Shown here: positions 18,631-29,637 of the stretch, piece by piece | How positions within the stretch are numbered: position 1 is the first letter of the stretch | Layout of the letters: each line of letters starts with the position of its first letter | Assembly (NCBI RefSeq): GCF_011926545.1 | Contig: NZ_JAATIT010000004.1 | Coordinates: forward strand, 473,796-537,795 | Origin: Sphingopyxis italica | Lineage (GTDB): Bacteria; Pseudomonadota; Alphaproteobacteria; Sphingomonadales; Sphingomonadaceae | Length of the DNA: 64,000 bases | Direction of reading: 5' to 3' | Made by a program: the position numbers and the translations under genes | Notes under the pieces: model-generated | The model's database searches: none | Told to the model about the DNA's origin: nothing | What the model saw: only the letters and a program-made list of their open reading frames with translations

Positions 18631-19569
18631 TCAGAAAGCAAACAGCCAGATGAAGACGATGTTCACCGCGAGCAAGGGCACCGCGGTGCCGATCTGCGCC
18701 TTGATCACGCCATAGGGGTTTTTGAGCTCGAGCAGCGCCGCGGGGACGAGGTTGAAGTTCGCGGCCATCGGGGTCATCAGCGTGCCGCAGAAGCCCGCGA
18801 GCATGCCGATCGCGGCGACGACCGCGGGGTCGCCGTCATATTGCTCGATCAGCAGCGGCATGCCGACCGCCGCGAGCATCACCGGGAAGGCGGCGAAGGC
18901 GTTGCCCATCACCATGGTGAACAGCGCCATGCCGAGCCCGAAAGCGAGCGTCGCGCCGAACAGGCTGCCTTCGGGGATCGCGGTGCCGATGAGGTCGCCG
19001 ACGACTTCGCCGACCCCGGCGAGCGCGAAGACCGCGCCGAGGCTGGCGAGCATCTGCGGCAGGATCGCGGCCCAGCCGACCGCGTCGAGCAGGCGGCGGC
19101 CTTGCTGAAGCGGGAGCAAAGGCGGGGGTTTGAGACGTGTCATGCCGACCGCGAGCGCGATGAGCACGCCGAGCGCGAGCGAGATGAGCGTCGCCTGCTT
19201 CGGGTCGGCGAGGCCGGGGATCCATTTGAAGAGGAAGGTGCCCGCGAGCGCGACGGCGGGGATGATCAGCGCGACGAGGAGCAGGAAGGGGCCGTGCCTT
19301 GCGGCGCGTGTCGCTTGCACGTCGGCGGGAACGTCGCCGCCGGGCGCGCGGCCGATCTGGCCGGTGCCGGCGATCGCGACGAGTGCGAGGACGAGCAGGC
19401 CGTTGCCGAAGTCGCCGAGCCGGTCGCCCGCGAGCATCGACAGCGCGAGCAGGCCCCAGAAGGCGGCGTTGCCGAAACGCCTGGGGTTGGTGCGATCGAG
19501 AAGGCCCAGCAGCGCGAAGGCCGCGAAGGTCAGGCCCGCGAGAACATAGACGAAGTCGAGGGTGATCAT
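18631..19569 (-). CDS. DUF979 family permease-like membrane protein
   Basis: The 312-residue product is an integral membrane protein with around eight to nine helices (VYVLAGLTFAAFALLGLLDR at the start, FGLGMALFTMVMGNAFAAFP in the middle, ANFNLVPAALLELKNPYGVI near the end). DUF979 and DUF969 are known genomic partners and in several bacteria sit next to pyrrolidone carboxypeptidase genes, which suggests transport of 5-oxoproline. The gene overlaps DUF969 by 4 bases (ATGA), so both subunits are made together. Here a fused 5-oxoprolinase lies upstream, which agrees with that idea. Transport activity is inferred. Confidence 0.85.
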   Translation of the reverse strand: MITLDFVYVLAGLTFAAFALLGLLDRTNPRRFGNAAFWGLLALSMLAGDRLGDFGNGLLVLALVAIAGTGQIGRAPGGDVPADVQATRAARHGPFLLLVALIIPAVALAGTFLFKWIPGLADPKQATLISLALGVLIALAVGMTRLKPPPLLPLQQGRRLLDAVGWAAILPQMLASLGAVFALAGVGEVVGDLIGTAIPEGSLFGATLAFGLGMALFTMVMGNAFAAFPVMLAAVGMPLLIEQYDGDPAVVAAIGMLAGFCGTLMTPMAANFNLVPAALLELKNPYGVIKAQIGTAVPLLAVNIVFIWLFAF

Positions 19570-20249
19570 GCGCTCGCCTCCTGCCCCATGGCCTTTTGCG
19601 CCATCCGTTTTTCGAGGCGGCGGAGGCGGAGGCCGTGGATGATGAAGGCGGCGATGGCGGTCGGGATCGCCCAGAGCGAGAAGTGCAGCGGCTCGATGAT
19701 ATAGCCATAGCCTTCGAGCACGCCCTTCATCAGCAGGATCGAGCCGATCGCGAGGAAGATATCCTCGCCGAAGAAGAGGCCGACATTGTCGGTGGCGGCG
19801 GAGAAGGCCTTGACCTCCTCGCGCTGGTCGTCGGTGAGCGCGTCGTTTTTCGCTTCGGCCGCCGCCTCGGCCATCGGGGCGACGAGCGGGCGGACGGTCT
19901 GCGGGTGCCCCGCGACCGAGGTGAGGCCGACCGCGGCCATCGCCTGCCGCAGCAGCAGATAAGAAGTGAGCAGGCGGCCGAGCGTCGCGCCCTTCATCCG
20001 GCCGATCAGCGTGCGCGCGTGCTGTTGCAGGCCGTAAGCTTCGAGCAGGCCGATGACGGGGAGGACGATCCAGACGATGCTGACATAGCGCGTGTCGTTG
20101 AACGCCTTGCCGAAGGCGGCGACGATCGCGGTCAGGTCGAGCCCGGCGGCGAGCCCGGTCGCGAGCGCCGAGGCCATGATCACGAGCAGCGGATTGAAGC
20201 GGAGCAGGAAGCCCGCGATGATGATGAGGATGCCGATCAGGACGAGCAT
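19566..20249 (-). CDS. DUF969 family permease-like membrane protein
   Basis: The 227-residue product has hydrophobic segments (MLVLIGILIIIAGFLLRFNP, VSIVWIVLPVIGLLEAYGLQ) and the conserved cytosolic-looking region SVAGHPQTVRPLVAPMAEAA. It is the constant partner of DUF979 and probably forms a two-component secondary transporter with it. It starts 215 bases beyond the oxoprolinase stop; that gap holds an R3 repeat. Its stop overlaps the DUF979 start. 5-Oxoproline or a related small acid is the likely substrate on the basis of gene neighbours. Confidence 0.85.
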   Translation of the reverse strand: MLVLIGILIIIAGFLLRFNPLLVIMASALATGLAAGLDLTAIVAAFGKAFNDTRYVSIVWIVLPVIGLLEAYGLQQHARTLIGRMKGATLGRLLTSYLLLRQAMAAVGLTSVAGHPQTVRPLVAPMAEAAAEAKNDALTDDQREEVKAFSAATDNVGLFFGEDIFLAIGSILLMKGVLEGYGYIIEPLHFSLWAIPTAIAAFIIHGLRLRRLEKRMAQKAMGQEASA

Positions 20250-20280
20250 CAGGTGCGCGCCTGCGACCGCTGGGAAATTT

Positions 20281-20458
20281 GTTCACGCGGAGACGCGGAG
20301 GCGCGGAGAGAATATCCCAAAACCGTTTGTGCTGAGCTTGTCGAAGCACTGTTCTTCATTCTGCCGCGCTGAAGAAAAGAACGGCCCTTCGACAAGCTCA
20401 GGGCGAACGGCTTTAATGTTTCAATATTCTCTCCGCGTCTCCGCGTCTCCGCGTGAAC
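20281..20458. repeat. Composite near-palindromic repeat, family R3
   Basis: Outer arms gttcacgcggagacgcggag and ctccgcgtctccgcgtgaac are perfect inverses. Inner arms gctgagcttgtcgaagcac and cttcgacaagctcagggcg are also inverted, around a ttcttc/gaagaa centre. A diverged copy with the same nested order is at 56171-56344. It lies between the oxoprolinase and DUF969 genes inside one co-directional run, and may shape mRNA stability or termination there. Confidence 0.85.
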
Positions 20459-20463
20459 TATTG

Positions 20464-24057
<3,594 letters not shown>

Positions 24058-24061
24058 GTCG

Positions 24062-25690
24062 TCAGTCGGGGGTGCCATCGTCGGGCCAGCGAATGACGAT
24101 GGAGAGGCTGTTGTCAACCGCGCTGCGGCTCCAGCTGCCCTTGAGCTGCCGCTCGATCAGGGTGCGGATGAACTGGGTGCCGAAGCTTTCGGTGTCGATG
24201 TGCGGGGTTTCGGGGAGATCGCTTTCGGTCCAGTCGAGCTCGATCTCGCCCCCGTCGCGGTGCCAGCCGACCGCGAGGTGGCCGTAGCCGGCGAGCGCGC
24301 CATATTTGATGCTGTTGGTGACGAATTCGTGGACTGCGAGCGACAGCGCCTGCGCCGCTTCGTCGTCGAGTTGGACCTCGGGACCGGCGACGTCCGCGAG
24401 CTGCTCGGCCGATACGCCCGCCAGTTCGAGTTCGCGGCGGACGATGCAGCCGAGCTCGACGCTGCCGACCGCGCCGGTGACGAGCATCTGCTTCGCGTCG
24501 GACAGCGCGCGCATACGGCCGTCGAATTTGGTTTCGAAATCCTCGAGGCTTGTCGATTCGCGCAAGGTGATCCGCGCGAGCGCGCCGATGCGCGCGAAGG
24601 CGTTTTTCATGCGGTGCGCCATTTCGCCGATCATCAACTCGCGGTCGGCGGCGTGGCGCGCCTGTTCGTCGGCGAGCGCCTGAAAAGCGCCGACGCGGCG
24701 TTGCTGGAGGCGGTGGAGCTGCATCGCGAGCAGCATGATCGCGAAGCCGAAGAGGAAGATGCCGAACGGCCGGCCGATCCGCTCGAGCAGCCGGCCGTAA
24801 GAGATGCGCATCGTCCATTGCCGATCGCCGATGCGGAGTTTCTCCTCGTGCGTATCCCAGCCCATCGTGCCGTGGCTGAAGACGAGTGGTGCCGCCGGCC
24901 CCTCGCCGGCATAAATCTGCAACCCCTCGATCGTGTCGATCTGCGACCCGAGCACCGCGGTCATCAGGTCGCCGATGCGGAAAGGAGCATAGACGAAGGC
25001 CTCGATCGGCCGCGCGTTCGGCGCGGTGGCGAAGGCGGCGGGCGGGAACGTGTCGCCGGGCGCGGTGCGGCCGGCATAGATGGGGACATAGATCAGGAAG
25101 CCCGGCTGGCGCTTGGCGACCCCCTTTTCCTGGACGAGCTGGACGATCCCGCTCGCTGCGGGCTGACCGGTCTGCCACGCGCGGCGCATCGCCTCGCGCC
25201 GGACCCGCTCGCTGTACATATCATAGCCGAGCGCATCGTCGCGGCGCGGCGTATAGGGTTCGACGAGCACGATCGGAAAGCCGATCGGCTGGCTGGTCGC
25301 GGGCCAGACGGGAATGTCGCGGCCGTAATTCTGGCGCAGCATCGCCTCGGCCGCCGCGGGCGTTCCCTGCCGCATCGCCACCGCGATGCCGATCCCTTCC
25401 ATCCCGGGCGCGTGGACCTGCGGCCGCAGCGACGCGAGATAGGCGCGGATGCCGGGGCCGCTCGACTGGCTGTCCGATTGATAAAGCGCGCGCACGCCTT
25501 CGAGCACCGCGACATGATCGCGCAGCCGCATGTCGATCTGCATCGCGACGCGGTCGGCGCGGTCGGCCTCTTCGCGGCGATTGTAGAGAAAGCTCGCCGC
25601 CGCGGCGAGCAGCGTGGCGATCAATATGACAAGACCCACGAAGCGGGCGGAGAGCGCCAGCAACCGGTCTGCCCATAACGAAGGGCGCAT
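24062..25690 (-). CDS. CHASE-domain sensor histidine kinase, HisKA_2/HWE type
   Basis: The product of about 542 residues has a first membrane helix (FVGLVILIATLLAAAASFLY), an extracytoplasmic CHASE domain (DHVAVLEGVRALYQSD, GIGIAVAMRQG, GFPIVLVEPYTPRRDDALGY), a second helix (FGIFLFGFAIMLLAMQL), then a kinase core with ELMIGEMAHRMKNAFARIGA as phosphoacceptor H-box and HEFVTNSIKYGALAGYG as N-box. This is the HisKA_2/HWE class common in alphaproteobacterial general stress signalling. No response regulator is adjacent. The start could be one of two ATGs up to 60 bases upstream. It lies 4 bases before the oxoprolinase gene, so ligand sensing related to that pathway is possible but unproved. Confidence 0.85.
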   Translation of the reverse strand: MRPSLWADRLLALSARFVGLVILIATLLAAAASFLYNRREEADRADRVAMQIDMRLRDHVAVLEGVRALYQSDSQSSGPGIRAYLASLRPQVHAPGMEGIGIAVAMRQGTPAAAEAMLRQNYGRDIPVWPATSQPIGFPIVLVEPYTPRRDDALGYDMYSERVRREAMRRAWQTGQPAASGIVQLVQEKGVAKRQPGFLIYVPIYAGRTAPGDTFPPAAFATAPNARPIEAFVYAPFRIGDLMTAVLGSQIDTIEGLQIYAGEGPAAPLVFSHGTMGWDTHEEKLRIGDRQWTMRISYGRLLERIGRPFGIFLFGFAIMLLAMQLHRLQQRRVGAFQALADEQARHAADRELMIGEMAHRMKNAFARIGALARITLRESTSLEDFETKFDGRMRALSDAKQMLVTGAVGSVELGCIVRRELELAGVSAEQLADVAGPEVQLDDEAAQALSLAVHEFVTNSIKYGALAGYGHLAVGWHRDGGEIELDWTESDLPETPHIDTESFGTQFIRTLIERQLKGSWSRSAVDNSLSIVIRWPDDGTPD

Positions 25691-25857
25691 CACTATATCC
25701 TGCCTGATGGCTGCCGCGGCAGCGCCCCCCTCCATCGCCGGATGTTCCATGCCGCGCCGCCGATGGCAAGTTTATTTCGTGCCAAGGTGGCAGCGGGGGG
25801 CGGGTTGCGAAGCGCAACCTTTCGCCTATGGTGGCGCGAGAAAAAGGGAGAAGCGCG

Positions 25858-26508
25858 ATGATCATTTACGGGTCGGTGGTGTCGCCGTTCGTGCGCAAGC
25901 TGCTCGCCTATCTGGGCGAGAAGGGGATCGAATTCGAGTTGAAGGGCGTCGGTATCGGCGATCCCGACCCGGGGTTCCGCGCCGCCTCGCCGCTCGGCAA
26001 GATGCCCGCGATGGACGACGACGGCTTCCTGCTCGCCGATTCGAGCGCGATCATCCAATATGTCGAGGCGAAACATCCCGAGCCGGCTTTGATCCCCGCC
26101 GATCCGCAGGAGCGCGGGACGGTGATCTGGTGGGAGGAATTCGGCGACACGGTGTTCGCCGCGTGCAGCGGCAAGATGTTCTTCAACCGCATCGTCGCAC
26201 CCAAATTCCTGGGGCGCGAAGGCGATCTTGCGGCGGCGGCCGAGGCCGAAGCGGATGAGTTGCCGAAGCTGCTCGCCTATCTGGAAAGCGCGATCCCCGC
26301 GTCGGGCTTCCTCGTCGGCGACCGGCTGACGCTCGCCGATCTGGCGGTCGCGTCGCCGCTGATGAATTTGCGGCATTGCGGCGCGGGCATCGACGCGGCG
26401 GCGCATCCCAAAATCGCGGCGTGGAGCGAGGCGATATTGTCGCGGCCGAGCATGGCGCCGTGGATCGCCAAGGAAGAGCGGCTGATGGCGAAGGTGCTGG
26501 CGGGCTGA
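25858..26508 (+). CDS. Glutathione S-transferase family protein
   Basis: The 216-residue protein has an N-terminal thioredoxin-like half (IIYGSVVSPFVRKLLAYLGE, LGKMPAMDDDGFLLADSSAI with the glutathione gamma-Glu-binding ADSSAI) and a helical C-terminal half (LVGDRLTLADLAVASPLMNL). The Ser in VVSPFVRK is a candidate catalytic residue of the beta/theta/zeta kind. It probably conjugates glutathione to electrophiles or handles disulfides in the cytoplasm. The start at 25858 is preceded by AAGGGAG at proper spacing; the upstream ATG at 25828 is not. It diverges from the histidine kinase gene. Confidence 0.9.
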   Translation: MIIYGSVVSPFVRKLLAYLGEKGIEFELKGVGIGDPDPGFRAASPLGKMPAMDDDGFLLADSSAIIQYVEAKHPEPALIPADPQERGTVIWWEEFGDTVFAACSGKMFFNRIVAPKFLGREGDLAAAAEAEADELPKLLAYLESAIPASGFLVGDRLTLADLAVASPLMNLRHCGAGIDAAAHPKIAAWSEAILSRPSMAPWIAKEERLMAKVLAG

Positions 26509-26563
26509 AGGCGGCGAACGGAAGGGCTGGAAGCGGCCGGGAACGGACGTAGCTGCCCTAAAT

Positions 26564-26645
26564 CCGTTCGCATCGAGCGAAGTCGAGATGCCCATCGGGC
26601 TGGCGCTACATCGATGGGTGTCTCGACTTCGCTCGACACGAACGG
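26564..26645. repeat. Inverted repeat, family R4, second full copy
   Basis: ccgttcgcatcgagcgaagt and acttcgctcgacacgaacgg are inverted arms, matching the element at 653-737. It is the first of three repeats of different families stacked in the 441-base gap 26509-26949, where no gene is seen. Confidence 0.8.
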
Positions 26646-26684
26646 AAAGTGAGGATGGCCGCAAACGACTGGTTGCGGACGTTA

Positions 26685-26819
26685 ATCCTCCCTGTGGCGA
26701 AGCCATGGGGAGGTGGCAGCGCGGAGCGCTGACGGAAGGGCTATGGCGCGACGTCGCTGCCCCTCCACCATCGCCTACGGCGACGGTCCCCCTCCCCATC
26801 GCTGCGCGACAGGGAGGAT
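26685..26819. repeat. Repeat family R1, full copy B
   Basis: atcctccctgtggcgaagcc and gctgcgcgacagggaggat form the outer inverted arms. The internal order (GGGGAGGTGGCAGCGCGG, CTGACGGAAGGGCT, CCCCTCCACCATCGCC) matches copy A at 18489-18629. Confidence 0.88.
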
Positions 26820-26830
26820 ATGCTCCTCAT

Positions 26831-26903
26831 CGTCACCCCGGACTTGATCCGGGGTCCATGACTCCGATGCCGCCATGGATCCCGGATCAAGTCCGGGATG
26901 ACG
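26831..26903. repeat. Palindromic repeat, family R2a, second copy
   Basis: Arms cgtcaccccggacttgatcc and ggatcaagtccgggatgacg are nearly identical to 12806-12877. It is only 11 bases from R1 copy B and 46 bases from the stop of the truncated propeller gene. Confidence 0.88.
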
Positions 26904-26949
26904 AAAGTTCAGGAACGTCCGTTTCCCATCCCAAAGAAGGCAGACCCGC

Positions 26950-27285
26950 CTAAGGCGCGATCGCCAGCCCGTCGGATAGCCAGAGCAGCCCGTGCGGCCG
27001 CTGGTTGGGGCTGAGGTCGATCGTCCTGAGCTTCGTGCGGCCGGCGATGTCGAATATATCGATCGTCGTGCCGCCATAGGCGACGACCGCGGCCTGTTTG
27101 CCGTCGGGCGAGATCGCGATCTCGTGCGGCATCCGGCCCGTCGGCAGCCGCGCGAGCTGCGCCCCGCTGTCGAGCGCGATGACGCTGAGCGTATCCTCGC
27201 CCTTGTTACCGATGAGCAAGGTCTCGGCGGTGGCGGGGCCGGCGAGCAGGATCCCGGTAAGGGCGGCGAATAGGGCGCGGCGCAT
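26950..27285 (-). pseudogene. Truncated YVTN-type beta-propeller exported protein
   Basis: The 111-residue product begins with a signal peptide (MRRALFAALTGILLAGPATA) and then one to two blades of a YVTN/YncE-type propeller: TLLIGNKGEDTLSVIALDSG, RMPHEIAISPDGKQAAVVAY. Full proteins of this family have about 300 residues and six or seven blades. Here the frame ends soon after HGLLWLSDG, and the sequence beyond it is a repeat pile-up. I read it as a gene that lost its 3' two-thirds, probably during repeat-associated rearrangement. It may still yield an exported fragment. Confidence 0.6.
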
Positions 27286-27372
27286 GGGCAATCTCCCGGT
27301 TGTGACGGCGCATCCTACTCCGTCGGCGCGCGCCGGCAACCGTGCTTCGACCGGCGACAAGACACGGATTAC

Positions 27373-27383
27373 GTTAAGTTAAC
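27373..27383. promoter_or_regulatory. Palindrome GTTAAGTTAAC upstream of small peptide gene
   Basis: An 11-base perfect palindrome lies 75 bases before the ATG of the 48-residue peptide gene and about 88 bases from the divergent propeller gene start. It contains TTAA twice and might be an operator or part of a promoter. Nothing else in this 170-base gap is recognisable. Confidence 0.3.
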
Positions 27384-27457
27384 TCGGCGATCGCCCCGCG
27401 CCCACCTAGCCCTGCGGGTGGCGGCAGGTCGCGCCGCCGGTCAGGACAGGAGGAAAT

Positions 27458-27604
27458 ATGGAACTGCCGCCCGTTGATATCGCCGCGCTGCCGTTGCTCG
27501 ACACCGCGGTCGGGCTGTTCGGGTCGCTGATGGGCGAAAGCGCCACGTCGGGGCCATCGATCTTCGAGATCGCGGTGACCATCGCGCTGATCGTCCACGA
27601 TTGA
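27458..27604 (+). CDS. 48-residue peptide, candidate precursor of a modified peptide
   Basis: The gene has a near-perfect ribosome binding site (AGGAGG, 6 bases before ATG), stronger than its neighbours. The peptide starts MELPPVDIAALPLLDTA, continues with GLFGSLMGESATSGPS and ends with a hydrophobic IFEIAVTIALIVHD. It has no Cys and few basic residues. A strong hairpin begins 11 bases after its stop, then two paralogous cupin-like/HEAT proteins follow. Short gene, strong site, attenuating hairpin and downstream enzyme-like pair are the layout of ribosomally made peptide clusters. The Ser/Thr-rich centre or the terminal His-Asp could be modified. All of this is inference from context; I recognise no family. 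Confidence 0.6.
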   Translation: MELPPVDIAALPLLDTAVGLFGSLMGESATSGPSIFEIAVTIALIVHD

Positions 27605-27614
27605 TCGCGGGCGG

Positions 27615-27641
27615 AACGGGCGGCGCGCTCCGCCGCCCGTT
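27615..27641 (+). terminator. Strong hairpin between peptide gene and cupin/HEAT genes
   Basis: An 11-base perfect stem (AACGGGCGGCG / CGCCGCCCGTT) with a five-base loop lies 11 bases past the peptide stop. Only TTTCC follows, so it may be a partial terminator or an RNA-stabilising structure that gives more peptide than enzyme mRNA. Confidence 0.65.
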
Positions 27642-27655
27642 TCCGCGCCTTTCGC

Positions 27656-28708
27656 ATGACCGCCCGCTCGCGCCACGACCATTTCCCCCGCGCCGACCTT
27701 GCGCGCCGCCAGCATATCCGCGACGCGGTCGCCGCCACCGATGCGGCATGGCGCGCCGCCGACGCCGCGCCCGGGGGCCTGCTCGCCGCGATCGACGCGG
27801 TCGAGGGCGCGCCCGCCGAGGTTGCGCTCGCGCGGCTTATCCCCTGGCTCGAGGACACGGCGTGGCTGCAAGCGCGGCTCGAGGCCGCGCTCGCGCTCCT
27901 CGCCGCCGACCCCTTCGCGCGCCCGCCGCTGCGGCTTGTCGGCGGCGGGGATGGCGGCGCGGGCGGACTCGTCCTCGCCGACCGCCGCGGCGTTCGCGTG
28001 ACGCTCCTCGTCCGTCCCGCGGGCAGCTGCGTCGCGCCGCCCGCCAGCGCCGTCTTCGTTCCCGGCCGCGCCGCGATTCGCGTCCTCGCGAGCGGGGACG
28101 CCTCGCTCCTGTGGCACGAGGTTGCGGTGGACGAGGCCGAGGAAGGGGGCGGCTTCACCGCGGCCGCCGCCGCGCCGTGCCGCAGCGAGCCCGCGCGCGC
28201 GCTCCGGACCGGCGAACTGCTCCAGCTCGATACCGCGCGCCAAAGCTGGTCGCTCGCCGAGGCCCGCCGCGACATATTGCTGCTCGAACTCGCGGTGCAG
28301 CCGCCGTCGCCGCTGCCGATCCGCGCCTATGACATCGCGAGCGGCCGGCTGATCCATGTCAGCGCCTCGCGCCGCGACAGCAGCTTCCGCACGATGGCGC
28401 TGACCTTACTCCGCCATCTCGGCCGCACCGACGCCGCGCCGCTGTTCGCCGCCGAAACCGGGGCCGAGGATTTCGCCGCGCGCTGGCACGCGATGCGCGA
28501 ACTGGTCGCGCTCGACCGCGTCGCGGCGCGGTCGCATCTCGCCGCGATGGCGGCGGGCGATCCGCATCCCGAGGTGCGCCGCGCCGCTGCGGCGACCGCG
28601 GCGCTCTTAACTCTCCTCCCGCTGGCGGGAGGGGTTGGGGAGGGCCTGTTTCTGTCCATGCGGGCGAACATGCCCCACCCAAACCCTCCCCTGAAGGGGA
28701 GGGCTTAA
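27656..28708 (+). CDS. Cupin-like/HEAT-repeat protein A (likely lacking metal ligands)
   Basis: The 350-residue product is paralogous to the next gene. Both have an N-terminal helical part, a central beta-rich domain (here about residues 105-215; FVPGRAAIRVLASG, LLWHEVAV, RTGELLQLDTARQSW) and C-terminal HEAT-like helices (about 260-320; AARSHLAAMAAGDPHPEVRR). Where protein B has His-x-His and further His residues, this copy shows only WHEV, so it may be a non-catalytic partner. Its last 30 residues or so are encoded by an R5 repeat and are probably not native. The ATG has only a weak ribosome binding site. An antisense frame of similar length is Arg/Ala-rich and I regard it as noise. Confidence 0.6.
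   Translation: MTARSRHDHFPRADLARRQHIRDAVAATDAAWRAADAAPGGLLAAIDAVEGAPAEVALARLIPWLEDTAWLQARLEAALALLAADPFARPPLRLVGGGDGGAGGLVLADRRGVRVTLLVRPAGSCVAPPASAVFVPGRAAIRVLASGDASLLWHEVAVDEAEEGGGFTAAAAAPCRSEPARALRTGELLQLDTARQSWSLAEARRDILLLELAVQPPSPLPIRAYDIASGRLIHVSASRRDSSFRTMALTLLRHLGRTDAAPLFAAETGAEDFAARWHAMRELVALDRVAARSHLAAMAAGDPHPEVRRAAAATAALLTLLPLAGGVGEGLFLSMRANMPHPNPPLKGRA
28613..28706. repeat. R5-type repeat forming the 3' end of a coding region
   Basis: ctcctcccgctggcgggagg and ccctcccctgaaggggaggg are the two stems, with gttggggag and ccccaccc inside. It resembles 14099-14192. It contributes the last 30 or so codons of cupin/HEAT protein A and provides the GGGGAGGG upstream of gene B. Confidence 0.7.
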
Positions 28709-28715
28709 GCGCCCC

Positions 28716-29606
28716 ATGCCCCGCCTGATCGACCCGCCTGCCGGCCCCGCGCTCGACCTCGCCGAAGTCACCGCGCGCCTCGACGAAAGCGGCGTCGACC
28801 TCGCCGACGAAACAAGCGTTGCGCGCTGCGCCGCGCTGCTCGCCGGGCTCGGGCGCAACCGCGACTTTCTCGCCGACCGCGTCATCGCGGCGCTCAAGGC
28901 AAGCTACGCCGACCAGCTCGAAATCAACCGTTATTCGGCGCAGGTCTTCCTACTCCACCGCGGCGCGCGCGGCTTTTATCTCCGCGCCAACCTCTGGCCC
29001 GCCGCGACCGATGCCGTCACCGCCGCGAGCGGCCCCGCCGCCTTCTCCTACGACGTCCCGCACGACCATAATTTCAGCTTCCTGACCGCGGGCTATTTCG
29101 GCCCCGGCTATGTCAGCGACTATTATGATTACGACCCGGAAGCCGTCGACGGCCGCCTCGGCGAACCGCTGAACCTCAGCTTCGCCGGGCGCAGCCAGCT
29201 CGGCGAAGGCAAGATGATGCTCTACCGCGCCCACCGCGACATCCACAGCCAGCTCCCGCCCGAAAGCCTGTCGGTCAGCCTCAACATCATGGACGAGGGC
29301 GAGCACATCCCCTGGCGCGACCAATATATCGTCGATCTGGAAGCCGGCACCATCGCGCGGCGCCCGACCCTGACCAGCGGCGAGCTGCTGCTCCGCTGCG
29401 CGGTGCATCTGACCGCCAATGGCCGGGACATCGCCGACCATTTCGCGAGGGCGCACCCGGTCCCGCGCGTCCGCGCGAATGCCCTCGCCGCGCTCGCGGC
29501 GGTGGCGGCCGATCCGCGTGCTATTCTCGAACGCGGGATGGCCGATGCCGATGCCCGCGTCCGCGACGATTGCGCGCGTTGGCTGGCGCATGGTCAAGCC
29601 TGCTGA
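28716..29606 (+). CDS. Cupin-like/HEAT-repeat protein B (putative metal enzyme)
   Basis: The 296-residue product has a helical start, a central cupin-like domain with SYDVPHDHNFSFLTAGYFGP (His116 and His118) and GKMMLYRAHRDIHSQLP (His173 and His177), then YIVDLEAGTIARR and HEAT-like helices (RVRANALAALAAVAADPRAI, RVRDDCARWLAHG). The spaced His residues could bind Fe or another metal, as in cupin or 2-oxoglutarate-type oxygenases. It starts 8 bases after gene A. With the 48-residue peptide gene upstream, a peptide-modifying role is a reasonable guess. No characterised homologue is known to me. lepA follows after 32 bases. Confidence 0.62.
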   Translation: MPRLIDPPAGPALDLAEVTARLDESGVDLADETSVARCAALLAGLGRNRDFLADRVIAALKASYADQLEINRYSAQVFLLHRGARGFYLRANLWPAATDAVTAASGPAAFSYDVPHDHNFSFLTAGYFGPGYVSDYYDYDPEAVDGRLGEPLNLSFAGRSQLGEGKMMLYRAHRDIHSQLPPESLSVSLNIMDEGEHIPWRDQYIVDLEAGTIARRPTLTSGELLLRCAVHLTANGRDIADHFARAHPVPRVRANALAALAAVAADPRAILERGMADADARVRDDCARWLAHGQAC

Positions 29607-29637
29607 CAGCGCGGCTTTCCGCTGCTAACGGCGCCCG

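Noticed and set aside
27374..28357. Minus-strand frame of 327 codons over the peptide and protein A genes
   Set aside because: It is Arg/Gly/Ala-rich without structure, while the plus frames show paralogy with the next gene and ribosome sites.
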